This document shows positions 12,975 to 25,987 of a stretch of DNA of 64,000 bases, piece by piece. The stretch's first letter is position 1. Every line of letters begins with the position of its first letter. Below the pieces are notes generated by a model, which saw only the letters and a list, made by a program, of their open reading frames with translations, did not search any database and was not told where the DNA came from. Location of the stretch: contig CAMXCT020001136.1 in NCBI GenBank assembly GCA_947184155.2, forward strand, positions 403,501-467,500, read 5' to 3'. Source of the DNA: Cladocopium goreaui (taxonomy: Eukaryota > Sar > Dinophyceae > Suessiales > Symbiodiniaceae). A program made the translations under genes and the position numbers.

Positions 12975-15545
12975 GGTAAACAACTTCGAGGTGGGGATTT
13001 TTCGCAAACTGCTCGGCGTGGAGCACCTGCTCGCGTATGCTGCACATGCTGACGTTGCCTTAGTGGTCTGGTGCCAGGACAGAAGTGTGTCCGAAAATTG
13101 GCCCACAAACAGCCATCTGAACGGGAAAACTTATGATTCACCAGCAGATTGATAGGTAGCCGATTTTCAGACAGAATCCAAGAGTTTTCTTCTTGCTAGA
13201 TCGTTCTACTCTACCAGTATGTGAAACACCATGGACGTGGATAAAAAAGATGCGGTACATGATGCTATGAAAGATTTGGAATGTCCACTTCCAACACACA
13301 GTAGATGACCCAGGATTGTATAGCTAAATTCCCAACTGCAGCTGACATGAATTCCTGGCACTCTATTTTGTCGGTTTCCCAATTTTGGAACAAACTGCCA
13401 TCTGGTTCGATGTCTTTTCAGCACCTCATCCTTTCCAACCCGAGGTACAACAGCAGCAGCGACGACCTTCTTGCCGTCCATGGCGAGCGGGGGCCACAAA
13501 GATTCAGCGTATGACTGAGCCACGCCACAGCCGTCCGTGGACTTTAAAAAAACATCACTGTCGGTTGTGATATTCATAGCACTATTTACATGGGTGTATC
13601 AAACATGTTCATGTCCTATTTACATGCGTGTGTCAAGCATGTTCATGTATTTCCGCAACACGTATGCATACATAATCATATACATGTATATATATATATA
13701 TACGTAGTTATATACTGTATATATATATATATATAATCATATGTCATATTACATATAATCATATATAGCAACCCTCAAACAGATGGAAAAGTTGGAGACC
13801 TGGCGAATCTCCCGAATCGGGGCTTCGACATCTTCGACCAGGTCTTTGCTGGTCCTGACATGTCGCAGTCAGCCATCCCCCCCCCAAAAAAAAGTATGGC
13901 GGTTTCTCTGAAAATTGGAAAACTATTGGAAAACTGATGAAAACTGTACTAAAAATAGTGGTTTTTGATGGTTTATGATCATGTTTGATCATTTTTCCAA
14001 TAAAAAAACATGGCAATTGCCCTACGTACCTTCGGATGTCAAGTAGCTTCGCGGAAGATACCAAGCACTTCACGGAAGACTCAGATTCCAACACTGGTTC
14101 TAAAATGCCAATCTCGGAGGGCTCTTCCTGCAGCACATCTCAAACTGCCCAGAAATATCAGAAATGCTTCTGGAACTCTGGCGCTTGAGTTTTATTGTTG
14201 ATAACTTTGAGAACATGAAAAATATGAAAATGATATAAAATGATATCACAAGTTCCTCAGCCTTCGCACAAACTGATGGCAGTCAAGTTTCCTAGACAAG
14301 TATATATCACAGAGCAGTTCCATAGCAGTTCTGATTCGTCACTCATTTGTGCCTGAACTGTGACAACTCCATTCGGCCCGGCAGTCAAGTCCTGGAGAGA
14401 AGAAACAAAGCGTGGCTGGTGGGGTTGGCATGATTGTCCTGTTGAGCTTTCGAAATTGTACGAAACTGGCTGACTCAAAACAACTCTCGTACTGATCTGG
14501 AAAAAAGACCAAGAACAGCTCACCATGCTCAGCCGCTGCTTGCGATTGCCGGCATTCCCTACATCCTCCCAGCCGGGCCAAATGGTTTTGTCCAAACAAA
14601 TGGGTATACAGTTAGTATACAGAGAAGTGTCATTTTTGGAGGAAGTTTTGATTCTCCAAACCATGGGATTTTGCGGCCACCCATTTTTAGGCCGTTCACA
14701 CGGGATGACTGGATGACTGGATGACCCATCCCTGGGACGTCCTGGAAAAGGGCCCTGCAGGTGCTGAGTTCTTCTTGTGCAGCCTCGACAGCCTGGCCCC
14801 GACGTTTGGGATATGGATGGATTGGGATCAAAATGTTGATGCTATGTCAGTTATGTCAGCTATGTCAGCTATGTTAAACAAAAATGCCAGAGACTTTGCC
14901 TTGCCGGGCGCCCATGGTTCTGAAAAACACACAGATGTAATAGCTGTTACTGTTGGACCCAGACCTCTTTGAGGGACTCGGCCACTGCGTCGTACCAGGC
15001 TTTCAGGGTTCTGCCTAGGTTGCTGACACAAGCACGGTGACATATGTTTGCTTCATGTCTGGGCAAGGGTTGGCACTACCTGGCCGATGGGAACATTTGG
15101 TCAGAACAAACAACATTAAGATCGCAAAAAGTGTGCTTACCAAAGTGCTAATAATTTGCAAGGAGGAGCTGATTCAGGGATCCAGTACCTCCGAAAATGA
15201 TCGAAAATGTAAGTGCAGTGCTCAGCCTTCCCTGCGTCTTGTGGCATTGAGCCGTATACTTGGCAGTGCATTAGTGGCTTCAGGCTTCAGAAAATAAAAG
15301 TGAAGCGTCCCTGGTTCCTTCATCCAGAGCAATTAGGTATTCAATAATTAGTCTTGCCAATCCTCCAGCCCCTGTTAAGCCATGATGTGGTTTGATGTTG
15401 TTTGACCAGGATGGCCCCATTAATTCACTGCAAATAGCACTGGGCCCACCACGTAAGCGTCGAAAGTCAAGCCGTAGCTCAAGCTCCCTGTGGAATGGAT
15501 TCAGCGATTGAAGCAACTCCGCTTCCCGGTCGCCCGCTGACACAG
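12975..15545 (-). other. Unassigned exon-like segments
   Basis: Plausible minus-strand coding pieces: about 12985-13060 (CSIREQVLHAEQFAKNPHLE, after an AAG acceptor); about 13400-13570 (STDGCGVAQSYAESLWPP); about 13790-13855 (DLVEDVEAPIREIRQVSNF); about 14030-14130 (EIGILEPVLESESSVKCL); about 14735-14810 (GQAVEAAQEELSTCRALF); about 14955-15020 (NLGRTLKAWYDAVAESLKEV). An 87-residue open frame ending in a stop lies at 15280-15543. Several are helical and charged, which suggests one coiled or helical protein. No family is recognised. Confidence 0.35.
13685..13765. repeat. (TA)n microsatellite
   Basis: Alternating TA runs with interruptions, between two exon-like segments. Confidence 0.8.
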
Positions 15546-15597
15546 GCGACCCGATTTAATGTAGATGTTAAGTTGCTTGGAGGATCACCACACTTAG

Positions 15598-15688
15598 TAA
15601 GCGGTTGGTAACTGGGGTTATAATGGGTAACAATCCATTTACAAATGGGATAACCCACTTTGAGGACTTACTTTACTAACCGCAAGTT
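15598..15688. repeat. Imperfect palindrome, possibly a MITE relic
   Basis: The left arm GTAAGCGGTTGGTAAC pairs with ACTAACCGCAAGTTAC on the right. The middle holds GGGTTATAATGGG against ATGGGATAACCC. There is no coding. It could be an inverted-repeat element of a third kind. Confidence 0.5.
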
Positions 15689-15699
15689 ACAACCTCGAG

Positions 15700-18600
15700 A
15701 GTCGTTCCCATGAGGTTCGAATCTCCATTCACAAGACATGGGCAAAAGCAAAATTTCGTCCTCAGTTTGTGCATCTGCAGCGCCAGCGACCACCATCCTC
15801 AATCCGCTCAGTCAAGACTCCAAGACAGGTTCAACTTTTTCATGACCTCGGCATCCTTCCAATCCAAAAAGCAAAACTTCACGGTTTTTCAGAGGATTTT
15901 CCCAGGATTTTTCTGGGATCCAATGGTCCAATCCTAGAAATTCCATCCATTTCCATCGCCATCTGCCACACCAAGGCCCCGTCGCAGGGGATGCACCTGT
16001 GCCCGCAGCCGCGATTGCCGCCACAGGCTCCAGGACCACCTTGATATCTCCAACTCTTCCCAACTGTTTCAAGATGTTTCGAGATGTTTCGAGATGTTTC
16101 AACAATCCAATTTTTGGGGAGTTGGTGAGTTGCTTTGGATGAAAGCCATATCTTCTCAGGTGTTCGGAAGTGGCCAAATGCTGTCCCAGAAGCTGCAAGA
16201 TGGGCAGAGACGTTGCTGCACTGCTGAGCCTGAAACTAACAGCACGGAGAACCCAAAGAAAATGTTCACCATCGTTGTGGAGCTCAGTGGAAACAGACCC
16301 GCAAAAAAAAAATGTGGGAAACCAGGACTCAAAGGATCTCAAAGTCGGAGATCTTTGGGCCCCAACTCTGCTTGCTGCCAAAGCAAAAAGGCCAATCTCC
16401 TGAGTCACCAGCAGTCACCGCAGTCGGGGCTGTTGCTGTTCCCATCCCATGATTTGGTAGCCAAGCTGCAACCAGCGCTTCATCTTGCTGCAAAGCCTTG
16501 AAGAGAAAACCCATGGAGAAATGGAGAAAATCCATGAAAATCTGTGGAGAAAAGATGAGAAAAGCCTGGTGGTTGATGCAAAAAAAACTTGCTGCCCTTA
16601 GGGTTCCAATATGTTCCAATGAGTGCATCAACCACCAGGTCTGAACGTTTAGCAGACTGGGCTGCAGACAGCTCGACCGGAGCCAGGGTTGTACTGACCT
16701 GGGTCGATGAGCCAAGATGAACCAATTGCAAGTTGGTGTGCAATGTTGACTGCCATCCCTTTCTATGCGTCATGCATCATTTTGCTTAATTCACACTTAC
16801 AGTTGAAAGTCCTGAGCTCCAAAAATTGCAAGCTCTCGATGCGCAAGACATTGGCAGCACAAGAGTGGGTTTCCCTACCGACATAGCTGGGTCCACAACC
16901 TGTGCCATGTGCCAGGCTGTGTCGGGCATCTCACAATGCGCAGAAACTGGGCTTGTCGATTCCCATCTCTTAAGCAATGTACAGGAAACTCCCTGCAAGC
17001 ACTGGAAAAAAAATATGGTTTCTTGATGTTTCTTGAAGTCTCTTGTAGATTTAATATATGGGTTTGTCTGAAAATAGTGTACCCCTAAACCCAATGGTTA
17101 ATGATCATTATCCCTATTAAATGTGCTATAATTGGGAATATACCCGTCGCTGGATCGCCTCCTCGTCGCTCATCAGCAGAATCTCCGAGGGTCCACTGCA
17201 GCGGTCCCCGCTGCGGTCCCCGCTCCGCGCGCTGCGCGCGCTGCGCACGCTGCGCGCAGAGCGGCTGCTGGGATAACTCCACGGTGCCGTCGGCCAAGGT
17301 GCGACGTGGGAGGGCCTGGTGGTGGCCATGGCCCCATGGCCCCGGCCTACCCTGTGTTGATCAAAGTTCTCAGTAACTTGGTGAAAATATGTGAAAATCA
17401 TCAAAATTATCAAAATGATGTTGTCAAATGATGAGTCAAATGTGTCCAATTGCAATCCCACCTGAGATTCCAGGGGGACGAGTCCGGCATCTCTGCAACC
17501 TCAGCAGCTGTCCTCTCAGATCCTCTCAGTGCATACCTGTAGTATCTGTAGCGTCATTGCCTGCCAAATAAAAATTCGTGGGTAGAAAGTAAGACTGCTG
17601 CTTCACATAGTAAAATGCTCTGGATGTCACATTGCATTGGCACTAAGATGAAATGTACAAAAACGTGCACTGCTCCCCATGTTCTCCCTGTAACCTTCCC
17701 CTGATGAAAAGAACCAAGGGGCAGGAGCTGCAAACATGGACGGCAGTGGCTGCAGAAGTGGAAGCGTCTCGCCACTGAGGTCAGTTTCTTTGCACATGAT
17801 CCTCCCCACGCAGCTCGGGGCCCAGAGCTTAACCCATCTTTGCAACCCAACAGCAGGTTCCAGGGTTCTAGTCCCAGACTCAGAGATTGAAACCCAACAA
17901 TCATGGCTGTTGGGAACTAACCAATGAAAAAATTGGCATTGGACATGATTAGGCTCATGGATCCACAAATGGTTTTTCAAATACCCAAGCCTACAAGACT
18001 GCGGCAATGTGGTTTTCAGTTGGCACCGTGGACTCCATGGACCCCTTCGACTCCTCCTGGCTTGGGTGCGAGTGAACCAATAGACAAGGCAGTCATGCGC
18101 CCGGGCCCATCTGCAGGCAGATACCATGGCCTTAGCAACCGATCAAATGAAGGTGGGTACCTTGGCAAATCTTAAATATCTTTGTAAAAAATAATATGAT
18201 GTTAGTAGTGCTAGGTGTTTAGTATAGTACATGATAGATCCGGAAGTTATGGCAAAATACTCAGTGGTACAAAACATATCTATCTATCTATATATATATA
18301 TACATACACCCATCCAGGGTTGACCTAGCGAGGTACGGCCCAAAGATTTTAGTGTCAACCGCGGACATAATGTTGCCTGGGCTGTCTAATTGAGGAGAGG
18401 GTGCGGTTTTAGGATAAAATTCTCACCTTTTGACTGGAACAGAATGGAAGTATACCAGTGTGCCCAAGAAAGATGTATGTATTTGACCAACCAGTATGTG
18501 GAATATCAGTTGAAAATGATTGAATGTGGATATACCCAATACAATCAATACACATATTAACATCTGCATGAACCCAAACAATATGTCTCCGTTTAAAAAG

Positions 18601-21230
18601 GCGCCCGCTGGCGGAGTCTGACCCAGATTTTTGCCATCGGCTTGGGACATCGCCATGTTGGATTCAACTTGAGGTCCTGACCATCAGAGCCATTGAGGCA
18701 TGCCCAAGATGCTCCTGAACCAACCAGCTGATCAGATTTGTATCCCAGATTTTGGAAATGATTTTGGAAATTGCCAGATCAAATGGATTATACATTATTA
18801 TACATGGTTATACTATGTTATACTACTATTATTATACTAATATACTTTATTATACATTATTATACGGCATAATGGTATAATATACCGAATCCACAGGTTC
18901 AACGGTGCTACCTTGGCCATCTGCTGGCCTTGCGACGGGCCGAGTCTGTGGACTGACGATGCCAAAGATGAAGTGCTTGGAGGGTGACCTCAACATTTGG
19001 CAAATGTTTGGTGTTTCATGGCTGTCTTTCATATCTTTCCCTGGCTTCACTGAGTGGTTGGCGAGCTTCTTGAGATCTTCTTTGGCCTCTGCTGATTTCA
19101 ACCACACTGTACAAGTGATCGTTCTAAAGGTTGGATCCCCCAGATGTTTCCAAGTGATGTTTCCAACGTTTTTTTCCACCTTTTTTGGTCAGGCCATTTT
19201 TTTTTGGGCCTCGTTGATGTGTCGTCGCCGCTGCCTCTTTCTCTGGACCACCTGCACCCATGGAGTCCAGCAGCGACCTTGCCAACGTCGGCGTTGCCTG
19301 GGTCAGCTGCGATGACGGAATCCCTGTGTCTAAAGGTCAGCGTCCTGAGGCTTCCCATGGCTTCCCATGGGTTCCCAGTGTCAGACTCCATCCGAAAAAA
19401 TCGCCCCCTGCCTGCTCTGCCACTCTGTAGGACCAGCACCTGGACCTCCAAGAATCGTGGCAGTTGCCGCTTGTGGGTTGATCAGAACAGCAGAAGTGTG
19501 TCTATTGCCAGTCTACTACTATATAAAGAGCCACATTATCAGACATTATTCACTATACTTCATACATATACCTATATATATATAACAAACAATTGATGGT
19601 GTCTCAAATCCACTTAGTCATACTTATAATCATGCTATATCCATGGCTGCTGTGAGACATCTCCACTTATCGCCAGGCCCATGGCCTGTCCCAAAGTTCT
19701 CAATCTCCCTCTGGCGTCGCTCACCAAGGAGATGCCCTTGGTGGAGCCAATCATCCAAAATGGGCATGGCTCCCCCACTCAACAATCCACCATTGGTCCA
19801 TCCCATCACCAAAAAGGGATCGATGGTTTAAGAATCTTCAAATATAAAATCGATTCAAAATAGATGGAAAGAATGATATTAAGACTCTATTTAAGAGTCA
19901 ATTGAGATGTCAATTGAGATCTCTGAAACGCGCAACCGGTGGAATGACCAAACCCTCATGAACTCCGAATCTCCAGATCCCACGGCGGATTGCCTGTGAT
20001 GGCAAACCAACCCTGCAGATACGAACGCAGGATGCGTGTGACCTCAGCGATGTCGAGCACAGGATGCGAATCGCCGTAGCAGGCGCCGTTGGCTCACGCG
20101 CCTGCAGTGCTTTGGATGATTTCAGCCTGTACCATCTTTGCACTGTGACTCGGAGCGCCCGAACCTGAGCTAACTCAAGCAGGACTGCGCAGCTGAGATG
20201 TTTGAAGCATTTTAAAGCACCATCAACAGCCCATGAAAACTCTGATGCATGGCCCTCCCAACCTGAACGATCTGCCGCAGTTCAGCCTCTCTCTTTCGCA
20301 ACCTCGACAATGGCTGGCAGCAGCCAGCAGCTTCAAACTCAAAGTTGGCGGCGTGGCAACTGCTGTTAGGGACCAGTCGCGGAAGTTGGGGTTTGCATCA
20401 TGGCAAGGTGTGTCACATCATTGCTGCTATCAAATAGATGCATTTCCATTTATCACAAAAAAGTTTGGATTTCAAGACAGTCCCAAGCTCTAACAGACCC
20501 AAAAAACACTATGGAACAATCATCAGGCCATGCAGAAGAATCTCACAGGATCCTGAGATATTCGACGAGACGGCCGTATCCCAGCGAAGCAGCCCCTCAC
20601 AGAAACTGTGGGGTGGATCGGAAGCAACTGGGTCCGAGGGCATGAAACACACATCAAAAACTCGATGATCTTAGCGCAACGTCGCATCCAAAACTCCATG
20701 ACTATGACTATGGTTCCAACAGTCTCCCAAAACCCATGGCTTCAACTGGTGAATTGGTCTGGTGATTTCCATGGAAAATATGGAAATTCCAGAGATCTCC
20801 ACTGGGCCCTCCAGCAGCTCGTGCATCCAGATCTTGGCCTCGGTCCAGTCCCTTTAAAGATCATCCCAGGTGGAAAATTCACCACGAAAACCTGGAACCA
20901 GCTCAGGCATGGGAAAAAAGTGCTAAAAAATCATGGGAAAAACAATGCCTTCCTAGAAAAATGCGCAGGTCTTGGCAGAACATCCGCATATAGAAGTTTC
21001 CTAAAATGGAACCCCCAAATCATCAAAAATTAGACCATTTTAGTACTAAAACCCATGGTTTTGGGGGCCCCCCGTTTTAAGAAACATCCATATCCAGATC
21101 TTCAAATAGTTTTGAAGAGCTGTGGCAGTTGAGATCCGTTCGTCGACTTCGCACCAGCGCAGCTGCGCATTGTCTTCGCACCTCGTCGTGGAAGCCTCCC
21201 AGGAGGGCATCATCGTGTAGGAAAGCAACA
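15700..21230 (-). CDS. Unassigned multi-exon gene or genes
   Basis: The best-defined pair is 16801-16992, a 64-residue exon (CTTGCAG acceptor, GTAAGTG donor), joined across a 102-bp intron to 16596-16698, which reads VSTTLAPVELSAAQSAKRSD and ends at a GC donor. Further minus-strand pieces: about 16400-16498 (DEALVAAWLPNHGMGTATAP); about 17140-17345 (QRA-rich); about 17630-17900; about 18895-19100 (SAEAKEDLKKLANHSVKPGK); about 19650-19770 (PILDDWLHQGHLLGERRQRE); about 19965-20090 (HPVLDIAEVTRILRSYLQGW); about 20230-20400; about 20530-20650; about 20765-20840 (EAKIWMHELLEGPVEISG); about 21080-21215. The first ATG may lie near 21205. I do not recognise the family, and more than one gene may be present. 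Confidence 0.4.
18279..18305. repeat. (ATCT)n/(TA)n microsatellite
   Basis: Short ATCTATCTATCTATATATA run in a non-coding gap. A TATACATTATTATAC-rich tract follows at 18785-18890. Confidence 0.75.
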
Positions 21231-21526
21231 GTGGTTTATAAATGTCAATGGCAATAGCAATAGTTAATGGAATATGAATAGGAATAGGAACGGTTATCGG
21301 TTATCGGTGATTGGAATAGGAATAGTATAAATAGTAATAGTAATCTAACTGCGTACCAATTTCAATGGCACTCGTAAGAATATCATTAATCCAGCAACCT
21401 CCCAGCGTACCAATTTCCGCAGTAAACTTGTGTGGTTGACCCTCTGGGTCCTCAGTATTGCGACTTGACAACCCAGCGAAGGGAAATTGCGTGCTATTGC
21501 TTTATGCCCAGTTTTTGCCAGAAAGA

Positions 21527-23485
21527 TTAGAAACAACTCACCAAAACCTCACCGCATTCCAGACTCCGCAAATGTGTTGGAAAATTCACGGTGTCCAGCT
21601 TTGGGAATGCAGCAAGAGCAAGGCTTTGGAGACCGTTTGGGAAGGACACACCCTCCATGCTCTGGTTGAACTGACTACCCAGAGTCAAGCTTTTGAGACT
21701 GCTGGGCCAGGTTACAGACTTCAGGCTGCAGTTGAACTGCTGACCCAGAATCAAATGTTGGAGACTGTCCGGCAAAAGGAAGTCTGTAAGGCTATGGTTG
21801 AACCGGCAACCAAACGTCAAACTTAGAAGCCTGTCTGGCAAGTGTACACCATGCATTGATTGGTCAAACTGATTTCCAAACGTCAAGTGTTCAAGCCTTT
21901 CGGGAAATTTAACATTGTCAAGACGCTGGTTGAACCAATCACCAAATGTCAAGTTTCTGAGGCTCTTCGGCAAGGTCACAAGGTCCAGACTCTGGTCAAA
22001 GCGAGCACCAAGAGTCAAGCATTGAAGACCACTTGGCCAATCTACAAGCTCGAGCTCTTTGTTGAATTCTCTGCCAAATGTCAGGCTTTGAAGACTACTT
22101 GGCAAGCACACATCATCCATACGTCGGTCGAAATTGGTTCCAAAAGTTAGGCTTTGGAGACCGCTTGGGAAAGCCACACCTTCCATGCTCTGGTTGAAGC
22201 GGCCACCAAAGGTCAGGCTTTGCAAACTGCTTGGCAAGTTCAGCCCCTGTATGTTGTGGTCAAAACGATCACCAAACGTAAGACTTTGGAGGCTATCGGG
22301 AAGGTGCACTCCCTTCAGACTCCGATTGAACCAATCACCAAGTTTCAAACTCTGGAGCTTGCTCGGAAAAGTCAGACCCTGGAGGGTCTGGTTGAACCAC
22401 TCACCTAAAGTCAGACTTTCAAGGCCATCTGGTAAAGTTACATTTTCCAACTTGTGGTTGAAGCGAGTCCCAACAGTCAATCTCCGGAGGCTGCTTGGAA
22501 ACTGCAGTCCGTGCAGAGCCTGGCTTGAAGGGCCCAGGATCAAGCCTGTGAGAGCACGGGGCATCACTGTACCCAGGGGCTGGTTGAAGTGGAAACCGAA
22601 CGTCAAAGTCTGTAGAACGTCTGGCAAGGAAAGGCCTTCTAACTTTTTATCAAATCGACTGCCAAATGTCAAGATGCGAAGCCCACTGGGCAAGGTCACA
22701 CCCTCGAGGCTCTGGTTGTAGTCTCTACCAAAAATAAGGCTTTGAAGACTGCCTGGCAAGTTCACATCCTGCATTCTCTGGTCAAAGTAATCTCCAAATG
22801 TCAAACTGCGAAGCTTACTTGGAAACTCCACCCTGTTCAGTGCTTGGTTGAACCAACTGCCGAAAGTCAGACTTTGAAGATTGGCTGGCAGGATCACTCC
22901 ACTCAAGTCCTGGTTGAACTCCGAACCCAAAGTCAAGTTTTGAAGGCTACTTGGCCAGTTCACCCTCTCCAAATTTCTGTTGAATGACCTTCCAAAGGTC
23001 AAGCTTTGCAGATTGGCTGGCAAGTTCAGGCTGTCCAAGGTTGTGTCAAAGTGATCACCAAACGTCAGTCTTTTTAGGCTTCTGGGAAGATTGTGCAGGA
23101 TCGGATGTGTGATGCCTTTCAGCTCGGTCACGCCATCGCAGACGTTTTCATCTTCAGGTACAATCTGTCCGTCAAACCATTGCCAAGCTGCATATACACT
23201 GGTCGGGGTATAAGTACAGGACAAGGTAATGTGGCCCACAAGACCTTGCTGCAATAAGGTCTTGTTCAAGTGGATTGCGCCGGAATCTGAGTGTGTCAAG
23301 GACACCGATGCCCCTGGCTTCAGAAGCGCATCACAGATCATGTCACGGACTTCGCGACCAAGTGCAGAGGTGGGGACATTCAAATTGACTCCTTCCCCAC
23401 TCAGGAGGACGACCTGCCAGGGTCCAAAATGTGGCCATCTACACGCAGCAGTCCTCTTTGCAATGCCTACAGTACCACGGATCAT
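21527..23485 (-). CDS. FNIP-repeat protein with a ubiquitin-like N-terminal segment
   Basis: One uninterrupted frame encodes about 652 residues from the first in-frame ATG (23485). The frame stays open further upstream, so a 5' exon is possible. After an N-terminal part of about 90 residues whose pattern (VVLLSGEGVNLNVP...LGREVRDMI) resembles a ubiquitin-like fold, about 23 repeats of 22 residues run to the end. Their consensus is PxxLQSLTFGxxFNxxLxxV. This is the FNIP repeat, a leucine-rich-repeat relative known from Dictyostelium and greatly expanded in dinoflagellates. Such arrays are binding surfaces; the partner is unknown. One repeat (the ninth) is a residue short and has lost the FN pair, and the last two are degenerate. 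There is no signal peptide or membrane span. The lack of introns contrasts with its neighbours and suggests a retrocopy or recent repeat expansion. Confidence 0.85.
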   Translation of the reverse strand: MIRGTVGIAKRTAACRWPHFGPWQVVLLSGEGVNLNVPTSALGREVRDMICDALLKPGASVSLTHSDSGAIHLNKTLLQQGLVGHITLSCTYTPTSVYAAWQWFDGQIVPEDENVCDGVTELKGITHPILHNLPRSLKRLTFGDHFDTTLDSLNLPANLQSLTFGRSFNRNLERVNWPSSLQNLTLGSEFNQDLSGVILPANLQSLTFGSWFNQALNRVEFPSKLRSLTFGDYFDQRMQDVNLPGSLQSLIFGRDYNQSLEGVTLPSGLRILTFGSRFDKKLEGLSLPDVLQTLTFGFHFNQPLGTVMPRALTGLILGPSSQALHGLQFPSSLRRLTVGTRFNHKLENVTLPDGLESLTLGEWFNQTLQGLTFPSKLQSLKLGDWFNRSLKGVHLPDSLQSLTFGDRFDHNIQGLNLPSSLQSLTFGGRFNQSMEGVAFPSGLQSLTFGTNFDRRMDDVCLPSSLQSLTFGREFNKELELVDWPSGLQCLTLGARFDQSLDLVTLPKSLRNLTFGDWFNQRLDNVKFPERLEHLTFGNQFDQSMHGVHLPDRLLSLTFGCRFNHSLTDFLLPDSLQHLILGQQFNCSLKSVTWPSSLKSLTLGSQFNQSMEGVSFPNGLQSLALAAFPKLDTVNFPTHLRSLECGEVLVSCF

Positions 23486-23974
23486 TGGAAGATGTGTAAG
23501 TATCTGTTCATCAGGACAGAAGCATGTTGAACAGCTAGATTTTGCCACAAAGTTACAACTAGTAGGTCTGTTTTCCCCCCATTTGGGTGCGCCCAAACAT
23601 GGTGTCTACTGATATAGCGACATAGCCGTAGCTCAAATCCTTTGGTGAATCATTCTACAACCGACCAACCCATTTCTCGACACACTCATAGGCTCCCCAG
23701 GTTGGTCCTTTATCAACCACTCCAACCTTCAGGGCGCAGAAAGGCTCACTGGTATCGCTTCCCATCGGCATGATTGACTGAGAGCCCTCCGAGCACTTCG
23801 CAACACGTTGGTCCAATGGCTGCAGTGCCAGCAAGATGATGTCAACTCATCTTTAGTGTATTTATTGGTCATCAGTCCATGGCATTTTATGATGTTCAAT
23901 TGGTATGTGATTATCTTTTGTTTGATGGTATTTGATAGTATCTGGTATTTTAATGCTCATGATTTCTGGGGCTT

Positions 23975-25952
23975 TGGGAGCTGACCAACGAAGGTCCCAG
24001 AGTTGACCATGAAGTCCAAGTCCCGGATGTCGAAATCCAACTCCCTCACCATGATGGACCCAAAAACCACAGCTGGATCTCACCACTTCACAGGTATTCC
24101 AAACCAATCATTGGTAATATATCCATGTATATCCCAATGTTTCAAACTGTTATAACATGTTATAAGTTGTAACATGTTATAACTTCATAACTGGTATGCC
24201 ATTTCTCAATCTACCCCTGGCAGTGGCCCTTCCCACAACCCCTTCCCAGGCCATAGACCTCTCCAGCATTTCGCTGACAAGCGCAGTCGTTGATATCGTG
24301 CAGCTCGCCATGTGCTGGCCTCCCGATGAGTTGTTTGGGTCGATCATTCCCCCGGAATCTCGGAACTTCCAGAACTGATGGGAAAATTTAGAGAAACCCA
24401 TCAGAAACCTCTATTTTTCCTGGTAAAAACTATGGTTTCCGGCAGATTGTCGGAATCCAGCCATTGATCCTTTCAACTCCACGTGGTGCTACCAAATGGG
24501 TCTGGGTCAAACTTGAGGTCCTGAAAAAAAAACGAAAGAAAGAAGGGTTAGTATGGTGGTAAACCATCCTATCAAAGCCAAATAAAGAATACTGTACCAA
24601 CGCAGGAAACATGAAGTTGTGTATCCCTCTTTTTTGTTTTTATTGATGCCTCAAATATGTATTTCGTGGTGCCTTAAATATTTTTTGAACATGCCAATAA
24701 TAAACTCAATAGTGGGATGGTCGCTTGTTGGGTTTACCATATTACGAAAGGTTATATAGTAAAAAGTTGTAAGCCCAATCATAAACCATCCAAAATGGTG
24801 GTTTATTCTTGGGTATGCTCCTGTTAGGGATTAGAGTTGGTACAGCAATAATAAACCAGCTATATCTTGATGGTTTATACCACCCATCTATGGTAAATTT
24901 GGGGATGGTGGATCCTACTCTACCAACAAACTTCTAGATAATGTTTTTTCTTGAAGTCCAATTACTTTGCATATTTTGGGGCTAATTATCCCATTCACAG
25001 GTCCATATGTTGGTGGCCATTGGTTACCCAAAATCGGTCGCCAACTGGGCAGCTCACCCATCGCTTCACCAGGATCTGCACCAGCCGAAGTTGCTTCAGC
25101 TCTAACACCTGGCACGATATGCAAAAACCGTGGCGTCTCACAGGCCAACTTCCGGATCCGCAAAAAACAAAAAGGCATGATGATATACATCTATGTCATG
25201 TTAGGTATAATATATGTATATATATATATACATACACGTGTATGTACAAATGTGTATATATCTATATATACATATATATATATACATATATATATATGCA
25301 CATACATACAAGTGTATATATACACATATGTACATACACGTGTATGTATATATATACATGGGTATACAAAGATATGATTATATAGATATACATCATTATC
25401 TTATGATTGTTAAAAGGAAAGAAGAAACACCACCCACTTTCCTGGCTCAAAAAGAATTGTCACATGTGTAGCACCTGATGGGCTGCTCGGGCACTTCTGG
25501 ACACTCGCTGCCATGCTTTGAGCACTTTGGCCCTGTGGCGACATCCGCAACTTCAAGGCTTGACCCTTGGGTTTTCTTGCAACTTTTTTTGGAAGCTATG
25601 GAAAATCACCATTTTTAATGGGAAAATCCACTATAAATGGTCATTTTCAATAGCTATGTTAAATTACCACCAGAGGGTAGAGAGTGGAGTTTGGAAGTGA
25701 GCATGCATCAAAGTGGGAACGCAAACATGCCATTTTGACCTAAAGACTCCAATCCACATCAGAGTCCACATCAGGTCTTTGAATCTTTGAGCTAACAAAA
25801 AGAGATGCAGGCCAAAGGAATGCATAGGAACCAAGCCATGAGATGTTGTATTATTTAAATAAGCATTTCTCTGAGGTTATGTGTGTGTGTGTCATGTATC
25901 ATGTGTATATATATATACAGTATATATTACATCATCAGCATCATCATCATCA

Positions 25953-25987
<35 letters not shown>

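Noticed and set aside
15708-15732. tRNA-like T-loop word GGTTCGAATC
   Set aside because: No A-box, anticodon stem or acceptor stem can be drawn around it, and the T-stem pairs poorly.
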